From: Tamarix chinensis
Lineage: Eukaryota; Streptophyta; Magnoliopsida; Caryophyllales; Tamaricaceae
Assembly (NCBI GenBank): GCA_030549775.1
Contig: CM060181.1
Location: 49,172,218-49,236,217, forward strand
DNA: 64,000 nt
Direction: 5' to 3'
The position numbers and the translations under genes were made by a program. A model generated the notes under the pieces. That model was given only the letters and a program-made list of their open reading frames with translations, did no database searches and was not told the DNA's origin. Shown here piece after piece: positions 10,718-21,239 of the stretch; the first letter of the stretch is position 1; each line of letters starts with the position of its first letter.

Positions 10718-11753
10718 AGATGTAGGATTCCCACATCGGTTACTGAGGGGATCTTTGGGCAGTTTATATGGGGGAGTGAGTCCTCACCTCTTGAGCTAGC
10801 TTTTGGGTGGAGTTAGGGCTCTTCCCGGGGGGCTACCCTTGGGGCCCTCTGGAGGAGTACCCCCTTTGGGTCCGTATCATCTGGTATCAGAGCTATCCTC
10901 AGTCAAACCTCCCTGTAGTCTTGCGTGTTGATCGCCGATAGAGGCAGCACGAGGATGTGCAGTCTAAAGGGGGTGGATGATGTGGGATTCCCAAATCGGT
11001 TACTGAGGGGATCTTTGGGCAGTTTATATGCGGGAGTGAGTCCTCACCTCTTGAGCTAGCTTTTAGGTGGAGTTAGGGCTCTTCCTGGGGGAGTACCCCT
11101 GGGTCCCTCTAGGGGAGTACCCCCTTTGGGTCCGTATCATCTGGTATCAGAGCTATCCTCAATCAAACCTCCCTGCAGTCTTGTGTGCCGATCGCTGACA
11201 GGCAGCACGAGTACCCCATTTGGGTCCATATCATCTGGTATCAGAGCTATCCTCAGTCAAACCTCCCTGTAGTCTTGCGTGCCGATCGCCGATAGAGGCA
11301 ACACGAGGTCGTGCAGTCTAAAGGGGGTGGGTGATGTGGGATTCCCACATCGGTTACTGAGGGGATCTTTGGGCAGTTTATATGGGGGAGTGAGTCCTCA
11401 CCTCTTGAGCTAGCTTTTGGGTGGAGTTAGGGCTCTTCTCGGGGGAGTACCCCTGGGGCCCTCTGGGGGAGTACCCCTTTTGGGTCCGTATCATCTGGTA
11501 TCAGAGCTATCCTCAGTCAAACCTCCCTGCAGTCTTGCGTGCCGATCGCCGACAGTGGCAGCACGAGGGCATGCAGTCTAAAGGGGGTGGGTGATGTGGA
11601 ATTCCCACATCGGTTACTGAGGGGATCTTTGGGCAGTTTATATGGGGGAGTCAGTCCTCACCTCTTGAGCTAGCTTTTGGGTGGAGTTAGGGCTCTTCCC
11701 GGGGGAGTACCCCTGGGGCCCTTTGAGGGAGTACCCCCTTTGGGTTCGTATCA
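10718..11753 (+). mobile_element. Tandem TRIM (terminal-repeat retrotransposon in miniature)
   Basis: The array consists of 162-bp LTRs separated by short internal segments of about 100 bp. Full LTRs lie at 10,718-10,879, 10,978-11,139, 11,332-11,493 and 11,592-11,753, and a truncated LTR end at about 11,211-11,233. Each internal segment starts two bases after an LTR with TGGTATCAGAGC (the initiator tRNA-Met primer-binding site) and ends in a purine tract (AAAGGGGGTGG) just before the next LTR. LTRs open TGATGTGG and close TATCA. The array is flanked by perfect CAAAT repeats (10,713-10,717 and 11,754-11,758), so it arrived as one insertion or expanded by recombination afterwards. There is no coding capacity, as expected for a TRIM mobilised in trans. 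It sits wholly inside intron 1 of the IPI1/TEX10-like gene. Confidence 0.92.
10882..10893 (+). promoter_or_regulatory. TRIM primer-binding site 1 (tRNA-iMet)
   Basis: TGGTATCAGAGC lies two bases after the end of the first LTR. Further copies are at 11,142-11,153, 11,236-11,247 and 11,496-11,507. This 12-mer is complementary to the 3' end of plant initiator tRNA-Met and is the standard first-strand primer site of many plant LTR elements. Confidence 0.9.
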
Positions 11754-11801
11754 CAAATAAAATTAAAATATTTCTAAGGTCTTTGTTCTCAAAAAATTTA
11801 C

Positions 11802-11861
11802 TTTGAAATCTACACCACCGGTGCCTTTCTGCTTCTTTGCTAGAGCTTTCGTGCGACCCAT
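11802..11861 (-). CDS. IPI1/TEX10-like gene, exon 1 (start codon)
   Basis: Twenty codons from ATG at 11,861 encode a Lys-rich N terminus, MGRTKALAKKQKGTGGVDFK. The exon ends in phase 0 before GTAAAT (11,801-11,796). This start is chosen because the basic MGR/MGK...KK opening followed by VDFKKIKRKIGRKLPPPKN is the usual start of the plant family, and the next exon completes it exactly. The TRIM array lies in the following intron. Confidence 0.78.
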
Positions 11862-12025
11862 TTTCTGGAAATAATATTAATACCTTACATGAATCAAAAG
11901 CACAGAAGAAGGAGAGAAGGTGGGAGGGAACTCAAAGAAGAGAGATATATACCTCAGAACGACGAAGGGCCGACTACCTCTAAAGAATACAAAATTGCCG
12001 GACCGAACTAATTGGAGTCGCCGCC

Positions 12026-12051
12026 GAGAGAGAGAGAGAGAGAGAGAGAGA
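12026..12051. repeat. (GA)n microsatellite in the 5' leader of the IPI1/TEX10-like gene
   Basis: About thirteen GA units lie 165-190 bases upstream of the minus-strand ATG. On the gene's strand this is a (CT)n tract, a common feature of plant core promoters and 5' leaders near the transcription start. A regulatory role is inference. Confidence 0.85.
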
Positions 12052-12091
12052 CGAAGAAGAAAACAACTTCAAAAGGGCGGGTACCTGCGTT

Positions 12092-12680
12092 AATAGTCTC
12101 TTTGTTTTTGGATGAAAGATGGCTAATCGAGATAAATTAATTTATTCACTTCATTTAAAAATAAAAATTATTAATTTTGACGGAATAAATTGAGATTAAT
12201 CTTTAATCTCCATTCATTCCATTTAACTTAGATTTTATTAACTTTTGATTTTAAAAATATCATTTGTTTAACTTTTAACGGAGGTGAAGGTGAAAGAATA
12301 AGTAAATTTTTGACTTGATAGGACCAAAATACTCCTTAATATGACTTATTTATTTAATACAAGGTCATAAATATCATTTGTTTTATTATTTTAATCTTCA
12401 TTCACCTCAATTTAAACAAAAAATTTTAAAACATTCACTCCGATTCACCTCCATTCCCTTCACCTAGGTTAATTTTTAATGTTTACCCCTACCTCGATTC
12501 ACCCTAATCCAAATGGAGCCTAATAGTCTTTTTGTTTTTGGATGAAAGATGATCCATCGAGATTGATCAATTTATTCACCTCGTCTGAAAATAAAAATTA
12601 TTAATTTTGACGGAATGAATTGGGATTAATCTTTAATCTCCATTCATTCCATTTAACTTAAGTTTTATTTACTCTCAATT
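12092..12680 (+). repeat. MITE-like segment present as two direct copies
   Basis: A block of about 150 bases beginning TAATAGTCT(C/T)TTTG at 12,092 recurs at about 12,519, with a spacing of about 427 bases. Both contain TTATTAATTTTGACGGAAT and AATCTTTAATCTCCATTCAT. The first unit ends in 'ATCCAAATGGAGCCTA', roughly inverted to its opening 'TAGTCTCTTTG...GGAT', suggesting a non-autonomous DNA transposon with imperfect inverted ends. No clear target duplication was seen. Confidence 0.5.
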
Positions 12681-13639
12681 TTAAAGATATTGAAAGGAAG
12701 GTTATAATTTAAATAATTTTTTTATCCTAACATGACTAAAATATCCCTTTTATTTTTTATCCACATTTCTCGACACTCTCCTCTCTCTCGACCCTACTAT
12801 TCTCTATGCCATTCTTCTCCTATTCTTTGCCATGTCGACGATTTCGCCTCTCCTCTCATGACATTTGAACATCAGCAGCTGTAGTTCTATTGTGTCAACG
12901 ATGACTCTCCTCTAACAGAGTTGCAGTGTCGACGACGACTCTCTTCTCACCGAGTTGCAAAGGTGACAGTGACTTCCTGGCTTCCGTTTCTTTCGGTTGC
13001 AGTGCTCGACGACCAGATAAGTAGATTTTATTTTTCATTCTTCTTCTAGTCCACTATGTTAAATGACTACCAAGATGCTTATTCAGAAATATCACATTGT
13101 AAAGAATTGATCCCATATCCTGAAAAGCTTTAATTTTGTAGCTCGTAGCCGAATGATTTACAAAACATCCATAGAGAATTACAAACAATTATCAATTGAA
13201 AAGAATTCATGTATTCAATAATTTTTATGCCAAGTTTCCTCCCAAATGTGTATATGTGTGTGTGTGTAGTGTTGAAATGGCATTAATTAGTATAAGTGTG
13301 ATTCTATATTAAAACTATAATATACATTATGGGTATTAATCACGATCAACCGATGAATTGGTTATGTAACTTTTTAGATGATGCATATATAAGGAAGACT
13401 CGATTGTTTTCCTTCAATGAGAGGGTATGCATGTATGGAGAACTTTGTCGCTCTAGTAGTCCTCTAGACTTTGACATAGTTTCATTAGTAAGTATAGTTT
13501 TATAATATGAGTTGTCAATTCCATAAGCTTTTGCGAGTAAGATAAGTTATACATATATATTGGGCGAGATTCACATACAAATCTCTATTAAAATATAAAA
13601 GTATGAACTAATATTGGCCTATTTATTCAACAATCAAGC
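12681..13639. other. Intergenic DNA, weakly C/T-rich
   Basis: From 12,770 to 12,990 the DNA is C/T-rich and repeats a phrase 'GTGTC(A/G)ACGA(T/C)GACTCTC' twice (near 12,891 and 12,930). Short (TG)n occurs near 13,255-13,268. No gene is recognised. It lies upstream of the IPI1/TEX10-like gene and could hold promoter sequence. Confidence 0.4.
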
Positions 13640-14240
13640 TTTAGTTAATATCTAACCCAAATCAATACCTAAGGCTAAATCCAAACACAAACCCATTTCA
13701 AGGATAAGCCCAATCCATAACCCTCTACCCTAAACCTTACACCCCAAACCTTAAACCCTAAAACTCTAATCATTAGACTCCAAACCCTAAGCCTTAACAC
13801 TAGACCATTAACCAAAACCATATGCCCCACAACCTAAACCCTTTCTCTAAACCCTAACCCTAACCCTACAACCTAAATCTTATTTCCTTAACCCTAAACC
13901 ATAATCCCAAATCATAAACCTTAAACTATCAACCGCAAACCTAAACCCACAACCATAATCATAAACCCTTAATATTAAACCCTAGATCATCTTCCCTATG
14001 CCCAAACCCAAACCTTATACCCTTAACATAACCCATAACCACTAAACTCTAACCCCAAAAGCATAATCCCTAAACTCGAGAAATTTTAAACCCTACTAAA
14101 ACATAAACCCCAAACTCTAAATCATAATACTCAATACTAAATCATGAACAATAATAATTAACTTGAAGCCTTAATACCCAAACCTGAAGCTTGATATCTT
14201 AATATTGAGATCTAAATACAATACTAAACTTAACTCTAAA
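13640..14240 (+). repeat. Degenerate interstitial telomere-like tract
   Basis: About 600 bases of imperfect CCCTAAA/CCCTAA/CCTTAAA words run on the plus strand, for example 'AAACCCTAACCCTAACCCTA' at about 13,849-13,868 and many 'AAACCCTAAA' units. Arabidopsis-type heptamers and three adjacent CCCTAA hexamers are both present, and words decay toward the right. There is no long perfect array, so this is an old interstitial telomeric sequence or a low-complexity derivative. Confidence 0.75.
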
Positions 14241-16347
14241 TTAATTTAAAACTAAATAAAAATTTGTTTTATTGTAACTTAACCCATGAATACTTCCAAT
14301 AAAATCACACACGCAAAAAAAAATGATTATGTATAGGCAAACGAATGCCATCAAAACACAAGCTCCCATGCTTGTACTACAAAAGCAATCATTGCTCACA
14401 CTAAGAATCATCTTATAAGGGAAGAGTGCCAAGAGGAGGGAGGAATAAAGTACACACCTAAATACAAGTAATTGTTAACAATAAAAAATGGAAGCCCGAA
14501 TTTGACAAATGAAAACTAAAAAATTTATATAATTGAATAACGATATAGAGTAACATCTCTAATCAAATAATTAATATAAAAAAAGAGGGAGGAATGAATT
14601 ACGTGCCAAAATACAGTTAGTAATTAACTACAAGCATGAAAAAAAGGCAACTATAATATGATAAATGAAAAGCACAAAATTTTATAATTGAATAACATGA
14701 TTGAGTAACCTCCCTAATTAACTAACTTGTATAAATTCATCAAAATACAAATAATGAGACAAATGCACCACCATGAAATATACCAATAAAAGTGAACTTT
14801 GAATTAAAAACAATGAAAAAAAACTTATATAGGTAAATGAACCAATCTTTAAACATGAATACACCTAACTGCCATAAACATGTAAATATTTTTTTAGAAT
14901 ATCACCAAAACAAGTAAAACATCATCCAACTAATTGTTACACCTCCAACAAGGTGAACAACCATTTTCATGCCGCCATACCACCATTGTTACTGCTATAT
15001 ATTTATCTATGATATTAATAAACAACAAAAGCATAATGAACAACCAAAACCAAAGAGCAGTACAACAACAAGAAGAGATGGTAAATAAAACAAGCATAGA
15101 AAATGACAATAAACACAACATCAATAAAAATACAGAAGCATATACCAACACAAAAATCATTATCTTAAAATATCAACAATAGATTGCACATTTTCTGCAA
15201 TATGGATTAATGGTTGAGGTCCTTGTCCAGTTCCCTATATGTTAAATCGGTTGGTATCATAGTGTATTTAATGATGTTTATCAAGTATAATTTTATAATA
15301 TCTTGAGGATGTATCTTATCATTTTTTTCAATATATAACTTAGATTTTATTAAAATTTAGAGATATTCTCAGTTTTTGGAAATTTCTTAAAAAGAGTTTT
15401 TCACTAGATCTTTTGTTAGCTAATTTTGCTAAATATTTTCATGTAAATCATGTATTAATTATATATATATATTTTACATCTAGATTAATTATGGTATTTC
15501 ACTAATTAAAATTGTGTTTATTTATAAATGCATTGACAAAATCTTTAGAGAAAAAAAAAGGTGTGCACCTTGAGTTTTTTGAGATTTTATTATAAAAAAA
15601 ATCTTAGTTTTGGTTTTCTATTTAACTAAGTTTGTGAACGACAAAGGTGTGACAATATGACAGAGAGATAAAACATAAAACACACATTTGTTTATAAAGC
15701 TGGGAAAAAATAGAGTTTTACTTAATATTCTGTATAGTTTAAGGAAGTAGCTCTTAATTGTAATAGTAAGTTGTTGAGTTTCTCTTTGAGTTTCAGCCAC
15801 TATTTGTGTTTATTGAATTGTAATTCTTACTGATCACTATGTAGAGATCACTAGGAAAGTTTAAGTGGTTAAGCTTGTGCTTCACCTTAAAGTTAAGGTG
15901 AGGCTTGGTATCTAGATTAGGGTGTGTGTTTGTAACCTACAGCTAGGTTGTGTGTGTTTCAAGAGTTCAAATAGTTTGTATTTGACCTATCTGTGTTCTT
16001 GTGATAAATAAAGAGGTAGATTTAGGCTCATGGATGCGAGCCACTTAAGAGATGAGTATCTCTTGAGTAGAGGAACCATATAATATCCTATGTCATTTAC
16101 ATTGTATTTACTTCACAAGCATTCCTATAGGGTACCAAGAAACTATATAGGAAATTCTATAAGGAGCTAAGTCAAAACAAGAAGATTTCCACATGAAAAA
16201 TAATCAAATCACTTTAGATCTTGGTTTAGATTGAGTTTTACTCAATATATTCACATGGAATTTTAATTTGTATCTTCATAAAGTTTGAGAGTCTCAAAAT
16301 GGAAAATACTCAATTAAACTACCCCCTTCTTGAGAACTTTTGTGTGC
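14241..16347. other. A/T-rich intergenic DNA
   Basis: From 14,240 to 15,190 the plus strand is A- and C-rich, producing overlapping small open frames on both strands with no recognisable homology. From 15,190 to 16,347 it is AT-rich, with repeat-like phrases but no terminus I can define. Position 16,347 is the left flank of the solo LTR. Confidence 0.4.
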
Positions 16348-16679
16348 TAACTTGTAATCTCCAAAATTTTAAAAGCCTATAATTTAATAAATAAATTTTA
16401 TTTGGGATAAATTAGCCTTTAAATCTATTTAGTTTAATTATTTATGGATTTTTCAGTATATAGAGTTGGATATAAATATTTAATAAATTAAATAAATACT
16501 TTGTTATTTTATCATAACCTTTTTATTTAAATAATTTTCCAAACCATTATTTTACTAAAATTATCCTTTCTACACCCTTACATTTTAATTATATTAAATT
16601 AAATTATTAAATAAATTTATTACCCAAAAATATTATATTTTTATTTTATAAATTAAATTATTTTATTTAATACCATTTT

Positions 16680-17930
16680 CCTTTTCTTTTTCCTTTTTTC
16701 CCTTTTCCCTTCTCCTTTTTCTTCCTTTTTTCTTTTCTTTCTCCTTCCTTTTTTCCTTAGGCCGCCAGCCGACCTGCTTCTTCCCCCCTGTGCTTGGGTC
16801 GCTGGCCTGTCACCCCTCTCCTCCCTCTCCTTCTCCCCGGCGTCTGGGCCAATGGCCCATTTTTCTTTTCCTCCTCTGCATGAGCCGGCCTACCGCCCTT
16901 CTTCTTTTCTTCCTTTCTCCCCGACCTGGCCGACCTGTTTCCTTTTCCTTCGACCGCCCGTCACGCACCAGCCCCTCCCCTTCTCCTTCTTCTTTCTTTC
17001 TTCTTCCTTTTTCCCCGGTGAGAATCCTGACCCTCCCCATCTCTGCCATCCCACCTGCAACTCCCTCTCCCCTATTCCTTCCCTTATCTCTCTCTCTCTC
17101 CCTCCCTCCCTCTCATCATTTTCTCTGCCCCATCCCAGTCCCTCACCCAGTCACCGACATTCCCCTACCACCCTACCACTACCCTTTGAGCACCCTATCC
17201 CCTCCTCTCTCTCCTTCTTCTTTTTCTTCTTCCCTTCTTGTTCCATTCGGCCATTTTTCGAGCCCTATATGTCTTCCCCGAGCCTCTTTTCTCTCCCTTT
17301 CTCCTCCTTCCCTCACCCTCCCTATTTTGCTTCACCGACACCGCTCCGCCACTTCGCCGCCTCAACCGCCATCTGCACCACCCTTTGCCACCCTCTACCT
17401 CACCCCCAATCGATCACAACACCCATTAAACCACCTCGCAACCTCCTTCTTCCTCCTCTCTTCTTTTTCTCTTCTTTCCCTCCCTTCTTGGCAGCCACCC
17501 TGTGCTGCCTCGATCCACTGTCGTCCCGTCGTCTCTACCACCATCTGAGCCACCAAACTAACCCCTGCAACCCCCTCTACCACCCCAATCCTCCTTTTCC
17601 CAAAACCACCATCCGAAAGCCTTCATTTTCCTTCTCCCTTTTCCTTCCTCATCAGCCCCCATCTCGACCCCCCCTTGGCAGCCTCCTTTTTTGGCTTCAC
17701 TGCTGCCGCCTCCACCACCCTTGGCCGCCAACAACCCATCCTCGACCACCACCTACACCCCCTCTACACCTCTACACCCTTCCCTTGCCCTAAATCCTTC
17801 CCCAACCACCTTCTTTCCTAGCCCTAAACCACCAACCCAAAAACACAACTCCCTCCTCCCATTCTTTCCACCTTCGAGCCTTCCTCCTCATTCCTTTGCA
17901 TGCAACTCATGCTACAGAAGCAGGATGAGC
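16680..17930 (+). repeat. Pyrimidine-rich, strand-asymmetric part of the solo LTR
   Basis: The plus strand is overwhelmingly C and T (CTTCTTTTTC, CCCTCTCC runs). It generates overlapping open frames of 252 and 313 codons that are only Pro/Ser/Leu/Phe/His low-complexity sequence, in two frames at once. I read it as the untranslated leader part of a long LTR, not as genes. Comparable stretches occur at 49,130-49,760 (plus) and 43,000-43,600 (minus). Confidence 0.65.
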
Positions 17931-18555
17931 TGCTATCTTTCTTGATTAATTTGGGTAATAACTTTAAGGTATAATAATATTTTAATTCAAGTATTTGATT
18001 AATTAAGTATTATAAAGTTTTATACTTTGATTTTTATGATTTCTAACATAATAAACCTTGATATCATTTTTAGGCATTGGTTTTGATAAGCAAAGCTTGA
18101 ACCTTTAACCGGAATACCGATAAGGTTCATTTTTACAGGAATCGAGGTAACTTTAAATCCCACTTAAATATATGGATTAATGCATGTTAGGACATTAGGA
18201 TTTTTAATATGTCATTATGCTTAATATATATTGTTTAATATCATATGCGTAGTTTCTTGTGATGTTGGATGAAAAGAAGCATGTTAGGTTCGTATGAAAA
18301 TATTGTTTAAGGTAATAGTTTGGTTGTTAATGAAAATGTTAAGTATTATCCTCGTTGTATTATGGTATGGTGACCTTTAATGCATGGTTAATATTTTGTG
18401 AGCCTTAAGGATAATTTAGTAATGAATCTTGTACAAGAATATGGCCTAATATATATATAGGGGTGCTAATAATATTATATTAATTATAAGAGTTGTGGAT
18501 GAGGTGTTAATATTAATATTTTATGTAGTAATAATAATAATTTAATATAAGTGGT

Positions 18556-19520
18556 GTACTAAGGGGCAAAATGGTAACTTTGAATTAAAAAGGGTATTAC
18601 AGTAATTTTGGAGGTAAGGGCAAAGTGGTAATTTTATAATTAAAGGGTAAAAGGCTAATTTAAGGATAAATTGGTAATTTCATGATTAAAGGGTAAAATG
18701 GTAATTTTGTAATTAAAAGGGCACAATGGTAATTTTGTAATTAAAGGGACAAAATGGTAATTTTATATTCAAAGGGCAAAATCATAATTTTATGAATAAA
18801 GGGTAAAAATAGAAATTAAAGGCTAAATGGTGACTTTGTAATAAAATAGGCAAACTGGTAATTTCGTAATTAAGGATAAAATGGTAATTTTATAAGTAAA
18901 AGGGTGTTATGGTAATTTTCAGAAGTTAAGGGGTAAAATGGTAATTTGGTAAATAAAAGGAGTAAAAGTGGAAATTAGAAAGGAGTAACTTGGTAATTCT
19001 AATAATTGAGAAGGGTAAAATAATAATTTAAATAACTAAAGGGTAATCTGATAATTTAATAATGGAGAAGGGTAAAATGGTAAATATGATAAATGTGAAG
19101 GGCAATTTGGTTATTTTAAATAACTAAAGGGTAATTTGGTAAATATGATAATGGAGAATGGTAGTTTGGTAATTATAATCATATAAAAGGGTAATTTGGT
19201 AATTTAACCAACCAGAGGGTAATTTGGTAATTTTGATAATGAGGAAGGGTAATTTGGTAATTTGACCAACTCAAGGGCAATTTATTAATTATAATAAAGT
19301 AAAAAGGGAAAAGTGGTAATCTAACCAACCAAATGGAAAATATATTAAGTGTAATAATTATGAAGGGGGATTAGTGACCTAATAAGTATGGGAGATAACT
19401 TGGTAACCTAAATCGAGTAAGGGGTAACTTGGTAATTATGTAACAAGGAGGGTAATATGGTAATTTGTCAAATAAGGAAGGGATGACTTAAACAATTATA
19501 TAAGTAAGGGGTAAATGAGT
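18556..19520 (+). repeat. Minisatellite, about 30-bp 'GGTAATTT' units
   Basis: About 30 degenerate units of the form AAGGG(T/C)AAAATGGTAATTTTG(T/A)AATT run head to tail for nearly 1 kb. The strongest words are GGGTAA, TGGTAATTT and AATTAAAGGG. Unit length drifts between about 25 and 35 bases. It lies wholly inside the solo LTR. Confidence 0.85.
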
Positions 19521-20199
19521 AATATGTATCTAACATGTCGTTGTGATTATGGAATTTCATAATATAACTCAAATAATGCTGATTAGCGAGGTAAGAGTAT
19601 TTGATAATTAGTAAGTATGACGAGAACGAATTCTAATTTGAAATTAGATGAGATTAGGATGGCCTTAATGATTCTTTTGTGTTACCTTGGCCAACCATTT
19701 GAATAAGAAATATTTGATGATATCCGAATGATTAAAAGTGAATAATTATCTGATTATTGTGCTTTTGTGATCACCCTAATTAAGACACTAATACTTAAAG
19801 TGAAAGAACTCGAGATCGGGAGTGGTGGCTCTTTAGGGATTGCTACCCTAAAGACGTGGTTTAGCCCACGATTCTTCTGGTATTTGCTGGTGTGCCTTTG
19901 TGCCCCAACCAGGCCCTATATCTACTATATCTAGCTCTACAGACCTAGTTAGGGGTATGCATACTTATAGATTAAGTGTCGTTGTCGGTAGGGTACTAAG
20001 TTAGCTTTATGAACTAGTAGGACCAGGGTACCTTTGCGTCCCTGGATTGATAGTTGAAGGGTACTGAGTAGCTTTTATGCACCAGTATGACTGGTGTACC
20101 TTTGTGTCCCAGGATTTTAATCTCCCTATCGAGGCATATAAATGGAATTGATGTGCTGATTAAAAAGGAAAAAACACTAATCGTTAAAGTAAAAGATTA

Positions 20200-20560
20200 A
20201 TGAGCTGGGCCCACTTGATTTATATTATGAGTACTGATCCACTGGATATAATAGTGGCCCAGGATGTTTTTCCCTGGATGATGTTTATGAGTACCGATCC
20301 ACCGGATATAATGGTGGTCCAGGATGTGTTGCCCTGGATGATGTATATTTGTATTCTGATCCACCGACCAGAAGGGTGGAGGTCCCGAGTTCAATAAATT
20401 TGATCTAGCTGTGAATAAATTATTGAAAAATACTAATCACTTATAGTTGAATACCATGTGAGTCGGGGCCAGATTGGTCCACCGGTGAATAATAGTGGCT
20501 AGGAACATTTTGCCCTATATGACCAGTCCACTGGCGAATAATATTGAGGTTCCCGCACTC
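20200..20560 (+). repeat. AATAGTGG-type module array in the solo LTR
   Basis: Repeats of the type GATCCACCGGA-TATAATAGTGG-CCAGGATG-TTTTCCCTGGATGA occur near 20,215, 20,285, 20,345, 20,470 and 20,520. They belong to the same module family as those at 51,640-52,000 (plus), 41,480-41,900 (minus) and 60,120-60,600 (minus). Spurious open frames on both strands arise from the repetition. Confidence 0.75.
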
Positions 20561-21239
20561 ACATAGATAATTATAATCCAATATGATTGATAATTGTGGA
20601 CTAAGGGCTTAAGGCCCAGGAGTATCGATTGTTCTCTATGGCCTATTAATATCTAATCGATTTGTTAAGTATGTGATTGTATAAATGTGGACATTAAGTA
20701 TTTACCTTTCATTATGTATGTATGTAGTATCATGTGTTGCATTACGGGCCTGCTGTTAAGTGTGATTTAAAGGGTTACTCATTGCTGGAGTACTGAAGGG
20801 TTCCATTTGTGGGCCCCCTGCCTATTCAATGGGCAGTATTCCTTGCAGGTCGTTCTCAGGTGCTATTCAAGTGGGATCTCGGGAAAGAGTATAAGGTACT
20901 ATCTAGTAAACCCTAGAGTTGTACTCTTTCCCCTTTAAAATTTATGGTTTCAACATATTTGTTGATTTGTAACCACTAATGGTGTATTATACTCTTATAA
21001 AATGTTTAAATGCACTACTCTGATTTAATCATTGGTTTGAGTTCTTGTAAGTTGTATTTTTCTCTTTTAGCCTTAGCACTTAGTACCGGAACGGTAAGAT
21101 TGAATCGGTCTGGTACTAAGTGTGGCGGTAATATCCCCAGAATTCACATTTTTATTATTTTGCTTCCATTAATTCTTTTAATAAAACGAAATTTTTTAGT
21201 AATGAATTTTGGGGGGGGGGGTATTACATAACTCTTGCA

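Larger units (their letters stand above)
1531..11861 (-). pseudogene. IPI1/TEX10-like pre-rRNA-processing gene, broken
   Basis: Nine exon blocks on the minus strand, joined by GT-AG introns, encode pieces that match the plant homologue of yeast Ipi1 and human TEX10. This is an ARM/HEAT-repeat protein of the Rix1/PELP1-TEX10-WDR18 complex, which acts in the nucleolus and nucleoplasm on pre-60S ribosomes and ITS2 processing. The N-terminal part reads MGRTKALAKKQKGTGG-VDFK / KIKRKIGRKLPPPKNATNTE / ILPEQSV...KGFTLKELLQQSSHHNAKVRK. The C-terminal part reads RLLLRLGQ, CLYYFFRLQRPLIRAVASCC and ADVIIRILEVLQFAYTAGH. The phase agrees at every junction I tested. Two things argue that it is dead: an in-frame TAA in exon 4 (10,136-10,138), and the absence of the middle of the protein (several hundred residues in homologues) between 9,705 and 3,211. 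The last block ends at TGA 1,531-1,533, whereas homologues appear to continue. Assignment rests on remembered family sequence and confidence in it is good. Confidence 0.8.
16353..21228 (+). mobile_element. 4.9-kb solo LTR (Ty3/gypsy-type)
   Basis: The segment begins TGTAATCTCC and ends GGTATTACA. It is bounded on both sides by TAACT (16,348-16,352 and 21,229-21,233), a perfect 5-bp target-site duplication. No gag or pol and no second LTR are present, which is the signature of a solo LTR left by unequal recombination. Inside, in order: an AT-rich head, a pyrimidine-rich stretch (16,680-17,930), the 30-bp array (18,556-19,520), AATAGTGG-type modules (20,200-20,560) and a tail resembling the tails near 40,200 and 52,600. 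Termini of the TGTAACACCC...GGGTGTTACA kind are typical of plant gypsy LTRs; lineage is not proven. LTRs near 5 kb are long but known. Confidence 0.82.

Noticed and set aside
10718..11753. Cassandra-type TRIM or 5S rRNA-derived repeat
   Set aside because: No 5S rRNA internal promoter words are visible in the LTR; a tRNA-iMet site alone does not make it Cassandra.
12770..13020. Possible first exon of a divergent plus-strand gene
   Set aside because: The ATG-led frames (for example ATGTCGACG near 12,833) stop within a few codons and no splice continuation was found.
14930..15182. Complementary open frames of 76 and 82 codons
   Set aside because: A-rich DNA with open frames on both strands and no recognisable homology.
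16790..17793. Overlapping open frames of 252 and 313 codons on the plus strand
   Set aside because: Both are Pro/Ser/Leu/Phe/His low complexity in different frames of one C/T-rich tract inside a solo LTR; no domain, no codon preference, equal quality in two frames.
20197..20397. Two 65-codon open frames on opposite strands
   Set aside because: The pattern comes from the AATAGTGG-type tandem modules; both strands stay open because of the repeat.
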